A stretch of DNA of 56,009 nucleotides from an uncultured Lachnospiraceae bacterium (GTDB lineage: Bacteria > Bacillota > Clostridia > Lachnospirales > Lachnospiraceae), in assembly GCA_910579285.1 (NCBI GenBank), contig CAJTTT010000004.1, positions 1-56,009 of the forward strand. The letters run 5' to 3'. Numbering within the stretch: position 1 is the first letter of the stretch; every line of letters starts with the position of its first letter. Of the stretch, positions 27,527 to 35,897 are shown in pieces. Both the position numbers and the translations under genes were made by a program. The notes beneath the pieces were generated by a model. The model ran no database searches. It saw only the letters and a list, made by a program, of their open reading frames with translations, and was not told the DNA's origin.

Positions 27527-28759
27527 CTATTCCGACATCAGAAGCTCTAACGGCTTTTCTTTCGCAAGCAGGACAAGCGCCACCGTAGTTCCCAGCATGT
27601 AACCGCCAAAAGCCGCACCGCACACTGACAAAATTTCCTGAATCTCCTGCTGCCCCGCAAGTATTGCTGTCAGACATCCGATTACATTCCCTGCAAGCAC
27701 AAGGACAAACTGCTCGCACCAGAATCCCCACACCGCACAGGGCGCTCCCACTCCCAGCGACCGAAACAGGGCAAACTCCTTCACCCTGCCGTTTGCCAGC
27801 AGATGACTGATCACATAACCCACGATAAAGACCAATATTCCCATAGGCAGAAGAAATGCTGACAAAATGCGGATCGCCGTCTTTAATCTGCCCGCCATAG
27901 TGATAAAAATACCATCCTGTACATATAAAGCGCTTCCTTTGTAGGAAAACTTAGCGCCGTCTCCCTTATAGATTTCCAGAAGACCCAGTTCTCCGATTCT
28001 TCTCATCTCCTCCTTAAAAGCGTTGAGGGCAAGAGGGTCTTTTACATAGAAGGAAACCGCCTCAGCCGTAAATTCGATCTGTTTTTCCTCAAACTCATCC
28101 CACACCGTCTGAAAGGGTACCAGCATATCCGGGTAATCCCTGGATTCCACCGAATCGGAGTCATCAACCTGCCCCACCAGCTTCAGGTGCACACGACCCA
28201 GTTCCAGAATGTCCACATCCCGTCTTTTATCATCATACCGATAATAGAAAATTGTAAAAGGAATCTCATCGCCGTAAACAAAACCCTGCTCTTCCATTTC
28301 GGATTTTTTCAGCAGGCATACCTTCTCCGCTCCGGCAAAGAGCGTTTCATCCCACCCTTCCTGATAGATCACTTTGATATTTTCCGGCAAAACCGTGCTG
28401 TCGATCTTATTGACCACATTCACATCCAGATTCAAATTGGCATCCCGGTCTGCTTCTTCAAATACACCATAACCTGCCTTTAGCTGGGTGGAATAGTCCA
28501 GATCTCTGATCTGCCGCGCCGCCTGCAGGCCACGCAGGGTATCGCTGCTCACAGCGATTCCCACCTCCATCGTCCCGTCCGGGTTGGTAACCGTACATTT
28601 GATGGGTGTGTTCGCCGCCAGATCTGCAAGCTGCGTCTGGTAGCTGCCGATCAGCCCGAAATACAGGTTCAGCAAAATGGCCAGCACACCATTTACCAAT
28701 ATGACAAGGACACTCCTGCTTTTCTGCCGTTTTATGCTTTTTAAAATGTAATGATACAA
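27527..28759 (-). CDS. FtsX/MacB-type ABC permease, short form (copy 1)
   Basis: A 410-aa permease with a first helix at about 17-38, an extracellular region and three C-terminal helices. Paralogue of the protein at 25594-26808. The start appears to be a TTG six nt after GGAGG, with no in-frame ATG close by. It follows the long permease by 28 nt and precedes the ATPase by 14 nt, an operon arrangement. Confidence 0.87.
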   Translation of the reverse strand: MYHYILKSIKRQKSRSVLVILVNGVLAILLNLYFGLIGSYQTQLADLAANTPIKCTVTNPDGTMEVGIAVSSDTLRGLQAARQIRDLDYSTQLKAGYGVFEEADRDANLNLDVNVVNKIDSTVLPENIKVIYQEGWDETLFAGAEKVCLLKKSEMEEQGFVYGDEIPFTIFYYRYDDKRRDVDILELGRVHLKLVGQVDDSDSVESRDYPDMLVPFQTVWDEFEEKQIEFTAEAVSFYVKDPLALNAFKEEMRRIGELGLLEIYKGDGAKFSYKGSALYVQDGIFITMAGRLKTAIRILSAFLLPMGILVFIVGYVISHLLANGRVKEFALFRSLGVGAPCAVWGFWCEQFVLVLAGNVIGCLTAILAGQQEIQEILSVCGAAFGGYMLGTTVALVLLAKEKPLELLMSE

Positions 28760-28787
28760 GACAGCCCTCCCGTTAAAACAAATATAT

Positions 28788-30617
28788 CTACTTCCCCGAC
28801 ATCCCGTCTTCCACCAGATACAGAGGCTCCCCCTTTAACAGTCTCCGTACCCTTGCGCCAGAAAGACCCATGCCAAGAAATGCCACCAGTACTCCCATGA
28901 TGCAGGAAATTCTCACATCCCCTTCGCTTTGACCAGATAAGTCAATACTCGTTTCCACAGCTATTCCCAGATTGCTGTACTTCCTGTCAAAATCCTCCTG
29001 CCCCATATCCTCCACGTCCACTTGTTCGGCGACCGCTATACCCGCCGCCACGCCTGGGGTAATCCCAAGCATCAGCAGAAGCAGGATACCCGCCAGACTG
29101 ATATTCCGGCACTGTTTTCCCGTCATCCCCATCAGCCGTTCGATGGCAAGTCTCTTTCTTTGCTTCGTGATATAGATATGGGAAATCTGCAAGGTCAGGA
29201 TCACGGCAGCGATCACTCCCATGACAAGCAGCGCTGCCGACATATTTTTCAAATTTTCAATTCCCTCCTTCAACGCAGAATATCCCCTGTCATAAAAAGT
29301 AAAAACCAGATTGTCCACACCATACTTTGCGCTGGTTTCCAAAAAGTCCGAAATGCTTCCATTTGGAATCTGAAAGGAAGTATTATCGTCCGCCATAGGC
29401 CCGTAATCCACAATATTTTCCATTTTGTTTTGAACAGCGTTAAGCGGCACGATCAGCTCATCTCTCCCGATTCCCTCTGTAAGCTGGGTATAATCATAGA
29501 TACCGACTATGGTATACTCCTTCTCCTCAAAAGGTGTAAGCAGCTTCCCGTCCAGTCCCATAAACTGAAAATCAATGCGGCCTCCTCCCACATCGAAAGC
29601 TATGTCTGGTCGCGTCGCTGCATTTGTAAAATAGAGTCTCGTGCTAACCGCATCTCCCACTGACAGACCGTTGTTTTCCGCAAAAGTTCGGGGCACCAGA
29701 CACACCGGGCTTCCCTTCTCATACTCTTCCTGTGTGGGATAACGTCCCTCACAGACCCAGGCGCTCTGCTCATAAAAAGGCATCAAAAGATCTGTACTGT
29801 TCGTCCCAACCACAGGCTGCGTCTCATAATAGAGAGCTGCCGTATCTGCGGCTGCCAGAAACCGCTGCCCTGCCTCCGTCTCGTAAAACCCCTCTGTGAG
29901 CTCATAAATACCCTGCATATCCAGCGGATCTTCTATTCTTTTTCCCTCCGGCGTATACAAAGTAGGCTCCATAATTTCCGGCGCAAACTCCAGATCGTCA
30001 TAGATCTTATCACCTGTCTCCCACTCTTTTCCATGAGTCCACCCTGCCTCTGTAATCATCGCGACATAGGTTCGATCTGCTTTCAATTCTTCTGGATACC
30101 GATTCGTATGGTCACAGAACCACACCACACTACCCTCCATCCTTTTGTCGCTTCCTAAAATTCTCTTAATCAGAATCTTCCCTGATTCCTCCGGCACATA
30201 ATCCTCCTGCGGGGAAAACTCCGCCACAGTGATATAAGAATAAGCCCTGTCTTCACCGACATGCACATATTCCGGCCCATAAGATCCCCAATATACCCGC
30301 TTTTCCGGCTCTGTAAGATAACGTGTCTCCGGGAAATCCATATCCTTTTCCGCTGCATACCGATTATATGTGGAATCTTTGTATAACAGATAGTCCCCCT
30401 TCTCCGCATCCCACACTTTACGTTCCTGTACGGTATCCGGCTTTTGGACAACCGTGCCAATGGTGATGAAATCTTCCTCATATGCCTTTGAGAGCCTGCC
30501 GCTGATGATCCAGAGATTACCCCCCACCACCAGTATTACTGTCACAGTCATAATAAGTACGATGATAAACAGCGACTGTAGCGGTGTACGCAGCATTTGT
30601 TTTCCGAGATTTTTCAT
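28788..30617 (-). CDS. FtsX/MacB-type ABC permease, long form (copy 1)
   Basis: A 609-aa permease: N-terminal helix (about 13-36), an extracellular domain of about 430 residues and three helices near the C-terminus (about 465-595). Paralogue of the protein at 23661-25538. The ATG with GGAG at 8-nt spacing is preferred over an in-frame GTG that overlaps that site. It is the first transporter gene after precursor 2, separated from it by a stem-loop. Confidence 0.88.
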   Translation of the reverse strand: MKNLGKQMLRTPLQSLFIIVLIMTVTVILVVGGNLWIISGRLSKAYEEDFITIGTVVQKPDTVQERKVWDAEKGDYLLYKDSTYNRYAAEKDMDFPETRYLTEPEKRVYWGSYGPEYVHVGEDRAYSYITVAEFSPQEDYVPEESGKILIKRILGSDKRMEGSVVWFCDHTNRYPEELKADRTYVAMITEAGWTHGKEWETGDKIYDDLEFAPEIMEPTLYTPEGKRIEDPLDMQGIYELTEGFYETEAGQRFLAAADTAALYYETQPVVGTNSTDLLMPFYEQSAWVCEGRYPTQEEYEKGSPVCLVPRTFAENNGLSVGDAVSTRLYFTNAATRPDIAFDVGGGRIDFQFMGLDGKLLTPFEEKEYTIVGIYDYTQLTEGIGRDELIVPLNAVQNKMENIVDYGPMADDNTSFQIPNGSISDFLETSAKYGVDNLVFTFYDRGYSALKEGIENLKNMSAALLVMGVIAAVILTLQISHIYITKQRKRLAIERLMGMTGKQCRNISLAGILLLLMLGITPGVAAGIAVAEQVDVEDMGQEDFDRKYSNLGIAVETSIDLSGQSEGDVRISCIMGVLVAFLGMGLSGARVRRLLKGEPLYLVEDGMSGK

Positions 30618-30678
30618 ATGGAGCACTCCTTCTGATTATCATCTATCCTTCATAATTTATATATATCCACAGAAGTAA

Positions 30679-30713
30679 TCTAGCACAGAATGTCTACGGC
30701 ATTCCATGCTAGA
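30679..30713 (-). terminator. stem-loop after precursor 2
   Basis: Imperfect stem TCTAGCA..GAATG / CATTC..TGCTAGA between precursor 2 and the first permease. Like the one after precursor 1 it lacks a strong T run, so it may act as an attenuator that keeps precursor transcripts in excess. Confidence 0.6.
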
Positions 30714-30782
30714 CTTTTCCATCATCCGAACTACCATTATCTAAGACATAACCTCAATAGCTCGTTACGGCTTTATGCTGCT

Positions 30783-30941
30783 TAAAGCTGCCTTCTGTAA
30801 TTGTTTTGGGCTGTATCCACGTTCTCATAATCTTTTCCACCATTACCGCTTCCGCAGCCACCACACGAGACGCACGGACATGAGTATAACTGTAAATTTT
30901 TCTGTCCACGGTCCTCACGCTTTTTTAATAATTTTTTCATA
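30783..30941 (-). CDS. Cys-rich RiPP precursor peptide 2 (CLI_3235-type)
   Basis: A 52-aa peptide behind an excellent AAAGGAGG site. Leader MKKLLKKREDRGQKNLQLYS (1-20) is followed by Cys 21, 23, 26 and 29 (CPCVSCGGCGSGNGG), then a polar tail ending YRRQL. The four Cys match the first four of precursor 1 exactly in position; the fifth is absent. Placed after the acyl-carrier-related gene and before the transporter genes. Expected substrate of the CcpM-like enzyme at 22228-23664. Confidence 0.85.
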
Positions 30942-30973
30942 ACCCCTTCCTCCTTTCTTCTTTATTCTCATAT

Positions 30974-31228
30974 TTATGATAAAGCATTACATATGAGGTC
31001 TACGATGTGGTCAAAAGTGTCAAATTTTCCGTTCATAATACTTTCCTTATCAATCCGAATGTCTAACTTATCCTCAATTGCGAACAATAACATCACCAAA
31101 TCTCTTGCCGCCATATTGATCTTGTTTCCAAACAGTTTTTCCTTCCGAAGCTCGGTATTATCCCGCATATCTATGTCCCACATGTCAAACAGAATATCAC
31201 CCAAAACCTCTTCTGCTCTTACTCTCAT
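30974..31228 (-). CDS. acyl-carrier-related protein of the peptide maturation system
   Basis: An 84-aa acidic, helical protein with acyl-carrier-protein proportions. The segment FGNKINMAARDLVMLLFAIEDKL aligns by eye with the ACP region around the phosphopantetheine Ser (normally DSL), but the Ser is not there (GNKIN). It therefore probably does not carry a prosthetic group and may serve as a docking or scaffold protein. From memory, proteins annotated 'peptide maturation system acyl carrier-related' occur in CLI_3235-type loci. It lies 20 nt after the broken maturation gene and 32 nt before precursor 2. Confidence 0.75.
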   Translation of the reverse strand: MRVRAEEVLGDILFDMWDIDMRDNTELRKEKLFGNKINMAARDLVMLLFAIEDKLDIRIDKESIMNGKFDTFDHIVDLICNALS

Positions 31229-31248
31229 TTACACCACACTCCTATCTC

Positions 31249-32066
31249 CTAGCATGACAAAGTATCAATAATCCACGATGCCGCCTTCTCTGCTCCCTGT
31301 TTGTTTAATATATTCCACACCGTATCTTTGTTTATCTCAGACACCTTTTTGTCTACTACTTTTTGATCTATGGATATATAAGACAATTTGATATCATCAT
31401 AAAAATTCTGCACATCTGGCACCATCGCTGCCACATGAATCCCTGCTATGTGAAAACCAAAACGATTCTCCATATCTTCCGCTAATTTCCCATAAGCACC
31501 GTCAAATTGTGGATCATACATCATACACAACACTGCCGCATCACAGGGTAAAGCAAATGACATTTCATATGCTAAAATGCCAAACTCATTATGATCGATA
31601 TTATCGAAAGGCAAAACGGCACCCGGAACGCCTACAATAAACAAGTCTGGTCTAACCTTATTCTCGATCTGTTTTACAAAATGATTCAATTTAATAATTT
31701 TCTCCGACTCACCAACAGAACGATCAAAAACAAAGCTTGGCATACTGTATATATCATCCCAATCGCCGTCACGCCTGGAAGAAATGACCGTGGCCGCATA
31801 TCCCTTTTCCTGAAACTTTTGTTTTAATATAAGCTGGACAGCCAATTTGTCTGTATCCTGTCCCATCCCTGCCACTGTTCTGAAAAATCTGCTGAGACCA
31901 TATGTTCCCTACCCTGTCTATCTGCAACAACATCCCCCTCATATCCCCAGCCTCTCGGACTAACAAGTGCAGAAATTAGATATTCTCCCAATATTCCTTC
32001 GTTTCTTACATATGGCTCATAGGCTTTGCTGTATGGGTAAATCAACGGATGAAAATTTTCCCCCAT
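31249..32066 (-). pseudogene. peptide maturation protein, TIGR04066-type (copy 2, internal deletion and frameshift)
   Basis: The first ~64 codons (32066 to about 31875) match the N-terminus of copy 1 (LIYPYSKAYEPYV, SALVSPRG). Then the frame changes near 31865-31880 and the rest (to 31249) matches copy 1 from about residue 143 to the end (DTDKLAVQL, DHNEFGILAYEMSFALPCDAAV, NILNKQGAEKA). About 80 residues of copy 1 have no counterpart. The first frame continues only about 16 unrelated codons. A good ribosome site (GAGGAGG) still precedes the start. Either a decayed gene complemented by copy 1, or two split proteins. Confidence 0.75.
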
Positions 32067-32079
32067 CGTTTCTTCCTCC

Positions 32080-33912
32080 TCATTTTTCTTCCGTTACATA
32101 CTTATCCGCCTGATAATGATACAACCGTCTATACAGTTCGCACCCCTTCATCAGTTCCACATGGCTTCCCTTCCCACAGATTTTCCCTCTCTGCAACACA
32201 ATGATCTCGTCAGCCAGATCCACATTCGCCAACCGATGGGACACATAAAACAAGGATTGTCCCTTGCATTCACTCTGAATCGACCGAAACAATTCGTATT
32301 CCGCTTTCGGATCCAGATCCGCAGACGGTTCGTCTAAAATCACCACGGACGCGTCCCTGTAAAACATTCTTGCGAGAGCAATTTTCTGGTTCTGCCCGCC
32401 TGACAGCTCTACCCCTTCATCACTAAAAGCTCTCGTTAAAAATGTTTCTCTTCCATGTGGCATTGCATCAAGCATTCCAGTCACTCCCGCTATCATCTCC
32501 GCGCGTCTCTCACTCTTCTCAGCCTCACGTCCCGCTTTCTCAATCTGCGAAAACCGAATATTTTCCTGTATTGTAAAAGCATAATTGACCGCTTTCTGGA
32601 AAAAACAACTAAACTCTTTTCTCAAGCTGTCGAGGTCATACTCTTCAATCGGAATGTCATTTAGCAGAATCTGCCCTTCGCAGGGTTCGTAAAAACGCAG
32701 CAATAATTTAAACAGTGTGGATTTTCCTGCTCCGTTCTCCCCCACAATACATATCTTTTTCCCCTGTGGCAACCGAAAGCTGACATCTTTTATTACATAA
32801 AGATTCGTTCCCGGATATCGAAAACTCACATTCCGAAACTCAATATCCACTTTTTCGGATAGCCGCTTCCCTCCAGTTGTGTTCTCTTCGCCCACCAGCT
32901 TTTCAAACTCAGAAACATGCTCTATCTGTAATTTTTCCTCTATCAATCCCATGAATGACACAATCACGCCACGCAAGTTCTCAACCATCTGTACAAGCAG
33001 CCCATTATATAAAGTAAAATCACCAATCGTGGCTGTCCCGGTAAGCACCCTGCTTCCCGTTGCAAAAAGTGCGGTTATCACGACCAGTTCTGGAAATACT
33101 GACAGCAGACAATTTAGTATTGCTTTCCTCTTGGAAAGACCAGACTTATTAGAAAAATAGGTATCCCACACCTTACGATACTTCTTTATCAAATATTCCT
33201 GTGTTCCAAAAACGCGTATCTCCTGCGCAAATCTCCGATCTGTCGCCACCCAGTACAGATAGGACATTTCCCGTTCTTCCCTCATGTGGTTTAATCCCCA
33301 AGAATATAATTCCTTTGTATATTTATATTCAGACACCGCCATTGGTACAGTGGCTGCCACAATCAGCATCGTATAAACAGGTCCTAGTCCGATCAGAAAA
33401 TAAATACAGCTGCAAAGCGAAACCGCATAACTGACTGCGGAAATGCCGTCATATATGGCATTTGAAAGAGAGTAAATATCCATTTTCACTTTTTCAAACA
33501 TGTCATAGTATTTCGGGTCATCGAAATACTCCAACTTCATCCGCATTGCAGTTACCGAAAGTTCCTGCTCCACGAAGTGCAAAACCCTGTCCCTCTGCAT
33601 CCCGTTCACATAAGAATGTATCTGCACTGCCAAAAGTTTCAGCAGAAATAGCATAAGCATAATGCCCATCCTAATCAGCAATAAATTCCTTCGCTGCCAT
33701 GTCTCCATCCCTGCATCAACACTAAGAAGGTCTATAATCTCTTTTGTGTTCCAAGTAATTAAAACAGGTAAAAAAACAGATACTGTCCGCGTCAGAAATT
33801 GCAGAACTGTATATATCTTTGATACACGCCAGGATAAATTTACACAATAGGCGAACGCCCGGACTACTTTGCTGTTCTCTATAATATGTTTCTTCAACAC
33901 CTTCCCATTCAT
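32080..33912 (-). CDS. ABC exporter, fused membrane and ATPase domains
   Basis: About 610 aa. Six membrane helices span about residues 35-310; the nucleotide-binding domain follows with Walker A GENGAGKST, signature LSGGQNQKIALARM, Walker B VVILDEPSADLDP and H-loop YVSHR. No N-terminal C39 peptidase is present, so it does not cleave a double-Gly leader. It is the first gene of the peptide operon, directly after the operator-promoter, and is the likely exporter of the mature peptide. The start is uncertain: the in-frame ATG at 33912 has only a weak site, and a TTG at 33984 is the alternative. Confidence 0.88.
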   Translation of the reverse strand: MNGKVLKKHIIENSKVVRAFAYCVNLSWRVSKIYTVLQFLTRTVSVFLPVLITWNTKEIIDLLSVDAGMETWQRRNLLLIRMGIMLMLFLLKLLAVQIHSYVNGMQRDRVLHFVEQELSVTAMRMKLEYFDDPKYYDMFEKVKMDIYSLSNAIYDGISAVSYAVSLCSCIYFLIGLGPVYTMLIVAATVPMAVSEYKYTKELYSWGLNHMREEREMSYLYWVATDRRFAQEIRVFGTQEYLIKKYRKVWDTYFSNKSGLSKRKAILNCLLSVFPELVVITALFATGSRVLTGTATIGDFTLYNGLLVQMVENLRGVIVSFMGLIEEKLQIEHVSEFEKLVGEENTTGGKRLSEKVDIEFRNVSFRYPGTNLYVIKDVSFRLPQGKKICIVGENGAGKSTLFKLLLRFYEPCEGQILLNDIPIEEYDLDSLRKEFSCFFQKAVNYAFTIQENIRFSQIEKAGREAEKSERRAEMIAGVTGMLDAMPHGRETFLTRAFSDEGVELSGGQNQKIALARMFYRDASVVILDEPSADLDPKAEYELFRSIQSECKGQSLFYVSHRLANVDLADEIIVLQRGKICGKGSHVELMKGCELYRRLYHYQADKYVTEEK

Positions 33913-33988
33913 ACCCTGCACAACATTTCTTTTGCATCTTTCATAAACTGGAATCCATTTTTCAATCCGGTAAAATATAATCAAAAAA

Positions 33989-34021
33989 ATATAGGTGATT
34001 ACACCGCGTAATCACCTATAT
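33989..34021. promoter_or_regulatory. BlaI-type operator upstream of the peptide operon
   Basis: Perfect 14-bp inverted repeat ATATAGGTGATTAC (33989-34002) / GTAATCACCTATAT (34008-34021) with a 5-bp centre. The core TGATTAC-N5-GTAATCA is identical to the palindrome before the repressor gene (35875-35893). It covers the predicted start point and touches the -10 box. Confidence 0.88.
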
Positions 34022-34048
34022 CTTATACCGCACTTTTCTATTTGTCAA
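34020..34048 (-). promoter_or_regulatory. promoter of the peptide biosynthesis operon
   Basis: Minus strand: TTGACA (34043-34048), 17-bp spacer, TAAGAT (34020-34025). The start point would fall near 34013, inside the operator, so repressor binding should block transcription. Confidence 0.75.
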
Positions 34049-34130
34049 TCATTGTCAGCAAATATTTTATGTTCTCGTAAAATTTTCAAACGATTCCCGA
34101 AATTTCTCTTTTCTCTCTCTTTCCTTATCG

Positions 34131-35474
34131 TCAATGAGGGCATACATCATATTTATACACGCCAATCCTATCCCCTCTTTCCACATATCCGCATTTGCTG
34201 CACCTTTGCGCACGATACTCTTTTACTTCACAACTTCCGTCTGCCTTTTTTGTATGATCAGTTACTGTGCCAGATACAAAAGCATGACTACAGCCTCTAT
34301 AAACTCCCACCGTCCCGTCATCTTCGTACAGGTAAATATTCCCCTCTGTATCCACGAACTGTTTCTCATATAAAATTTCTGTCCCTTGCAGCGGATCAAA
34401 TACATTTGTCTGTGCCCCATCAGGCGTAAAGCAAAAAGTATCGCTTTGAAGAGACTGCAAAACCTCTTCCTCCGGCGTATTGTACGGCACAGACTGATGA
34501 AGCGTATCCCTGTATGCAAACACAGTCATAGAATTGCCAAAAGTAAGCGCCGCCACCAACATTCCTGCCACATAACGGTTCCAATTCCTTTTTTTCATTA
34601 AATTCGCCATCCTTTCTTTTAAGTCTTCCACATCGTCAGCAAAACTGCTCTGCCATCCTGCAGAAGATGTCCTCTCCGGCACCGCGCGTGCCTCCTCAAT
34701 CAGCAGCCGCAGATAGTTTTTTATCTCCGCTCCTGCCTCTCCCTCCATAGCGATCTCATCGCAGGAATATTCACAGACCCGTTCCAACTCACGCCGCAGT
34801 ATCCACACAGCCGGATTCCACCAATGCAGAATCGCAGCAAGCCTCGCAAGCAGCTTCCATAACACATCCAATCGTCTGATATGTACCATCTCATGGCGGA
34901 CAAGCAGTTCCTCTTCCCTGCTTCCCACCTTCCTGTTACAGATAATAACCGGGCTGCAGATGCCAAAGGTGATCGTCTGGTCTCTCTTCTGCCCCTGATA
35001 CAAAATCACAGATCTCCTCACGCCGTACTTTCTTTTCCATACTTCTAAAAATGACTGCTGTTTTTCCGTCATCACAGTGCCTATACAGAGCAGAATCCGA
35101 TGTCTGACACGCGCATATATCAAACCATATCTCACTGTCAGAATACAGACAATAAGCAGCCACACCCCTACTACGCTTATCTGGACAATCGCATAGTCGT
35201 TCACAAACGCTTTTTCACCCACATGAATGATATTGTTCGTCCATCTGACAGGAATCTGCACACCTTTCATCTGACCTTTGGGTATCACAGCCCAGATTAT
35301 TTTCCTATACCACCCTTTCAGAAAAGGCAGGGGAATCAGATAAAACAGAATTGCCGCTCTTGTGATGAGATAATACAGCCTTGCACTGACCTTATCCTTC
35401 AGCAGGCGCTTGAGCAGAAGATATATACCCATCATCGTACTCCCCGAAAGTGACATAACCAGTAAATATTCCAT
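34131..35474 (-). CDS. BlaR1-like M56 membrane metalloprotease with a non-PBP C-terminal domain
   Basis: A 447-aa protein. N-terminal helices span about 1-110, and the zinc protease motif HEMVH lies in a cytoplasmic loop, followed by the downstream acidic segment ERVCEYSCDEIAM. After a final membrane helix (about 300-320) comes an extracellular tail of about 125 residues ending RCSKCGYVERGD..VCPH. The penicillin-binding sensor domain of true BlaR1 is absent; the tail has a CxxC-type pair and further Cys/His. By family logic it senses an external signal and triggers cleavage of the BlaI-like repressor encoded 11 nt upstream. Confidence 0.88.
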   Translation of the reverse strand: MEYLLVMSLSGSTMMGIYLLLKRLLKDKVSARLYYLITRAAILFYLIPLPFLKGWYRKIIWAVIPKGQMKGVQIPVRWTNNIIHVGEKAFVNDYAIVQISVVGVWLLIVCILTVRYGLIYARVRHRILLCIGTVMTEKQQSFLEVWKRKYGVRRSVILYQGQKRDQTITFGICSPVIICNRKVGSREEELLVRHEMVHIRRLDVLWKLLARLAAILHWWNPAVWILRRELERVCEYSCDEIAMEGEAGAEIKNYLRLLIEEARAVPERTSSAGWQSSFADDVEDLKERMANLMKKRNWNRYVAGMLVAALTFGNSMTVFAYRDTLHQSVPYNTPEEEVLQSLQSDTFCFTPDGAQTNVFDPLQGTEILYEKQFVDTEGNIYLYEDDGTVGVYRGCSHAFVSGTVTDHTKKADGSCEVKEYRAQRCSKCGYVERGDRIGVYKYDVCPH

Positions 35475-35485
35475 TCCCTTTTCCT

Positions 35486-35848
35486 CTAACTGTTCTCCAA
35501 AATGCGGATCAGTTCTTTCGCATCTTCCTTTGAGATATCATTCTTTTTCGTAAATGCCAGAATGAAATCACTGATCTGCCCGTCATACAGACTATCAACT
35601 ACCGCCTTCATCTGTGTATACCTGTACTCCTCCCGGCTGTGTACCGCTTCTACAATTCCATGATCCCGCCTCACCATCCCTTTTGCTTCCAGCCTTAACA
35701 AAAAGGTATTCAAAGTCTGCCTCTTCCACTTTTTGCCGCTCTCCTCAAACAATGCCAGAAGCCGGGACTGGCTGATGCTGCCATCCTGTCCCCAAATCAT
35801 TTCCATCACTTCCAATTCTGCATCAGAGATATCCCAAAAATCCTTCAT
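35486..35848 (-). CDS. BlaI/MecI-family transcriptional repressor
   Basis: A 120-aa winged-helix protein starting WDISDAELEVMEMIWG, the classic BlaI/MecI beginning, with LSxxLKxxTLNTFLLRLEAKGMVRR-type recognition and wing elements (QTLNTFLLRLEAKGMV seen) and a C-terminal dimerisation helix. The ATG with AAGGAGG is preferred over an upstream in-frame ATG. Its own promoter and the exporter promoter carry matching operators, so it should autoregulate and repress the peptide operon until cleaved by the BlaR1-like protease. Confidence 0.93.
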   Translation of the reverse strand: MKDFWDISDAELEVMEMIWGQDGSISQSRLLALFEESGKKWKRQTLNTFLLRLEAKGMVRRDHGIVEAVHSREEYRYTQMKAVVDSLYDGQISDFILAFTKKNDISKEDAKELIRILENS

Positions 35849-35874
35849 CTCTCCTCCTTCTCTCATTAGTTTAC

Positions 35875-35893
35875 TGATTACTTTATGTAATCA
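35875..35893. promoter_or_regulatory. BlaI-type operator upstream of the repressor gene
   Basis: TGATTAC (35875-35881), 5-bp centre, GTAATCA (35887-35893), with the symmetry extending imperfectly to about 14 bp per arm. It overlaps the predicted start point of the repressor promoter, the same geometry as at the peptide operon. Confidence 0.88.
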
Positions 35894-35897
35894 ATTA

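Noticed and set aside
32080..33912. Bacteriocin exporter with built-in C39 leader peptidase
   Set aside because: No Cys-protease domain or added N-terminal length; the protein begins with membrane helices. Leader removal is better assigned to the S8 protease.
34131..35848. Beta-lactam resistance operon
   Set aside because: The repressor and M56 protease are BlaI/BlaR1-like, but there is no beta-lactamase or PBP2a gene and the sensor lacks the penicillin-binding domain.
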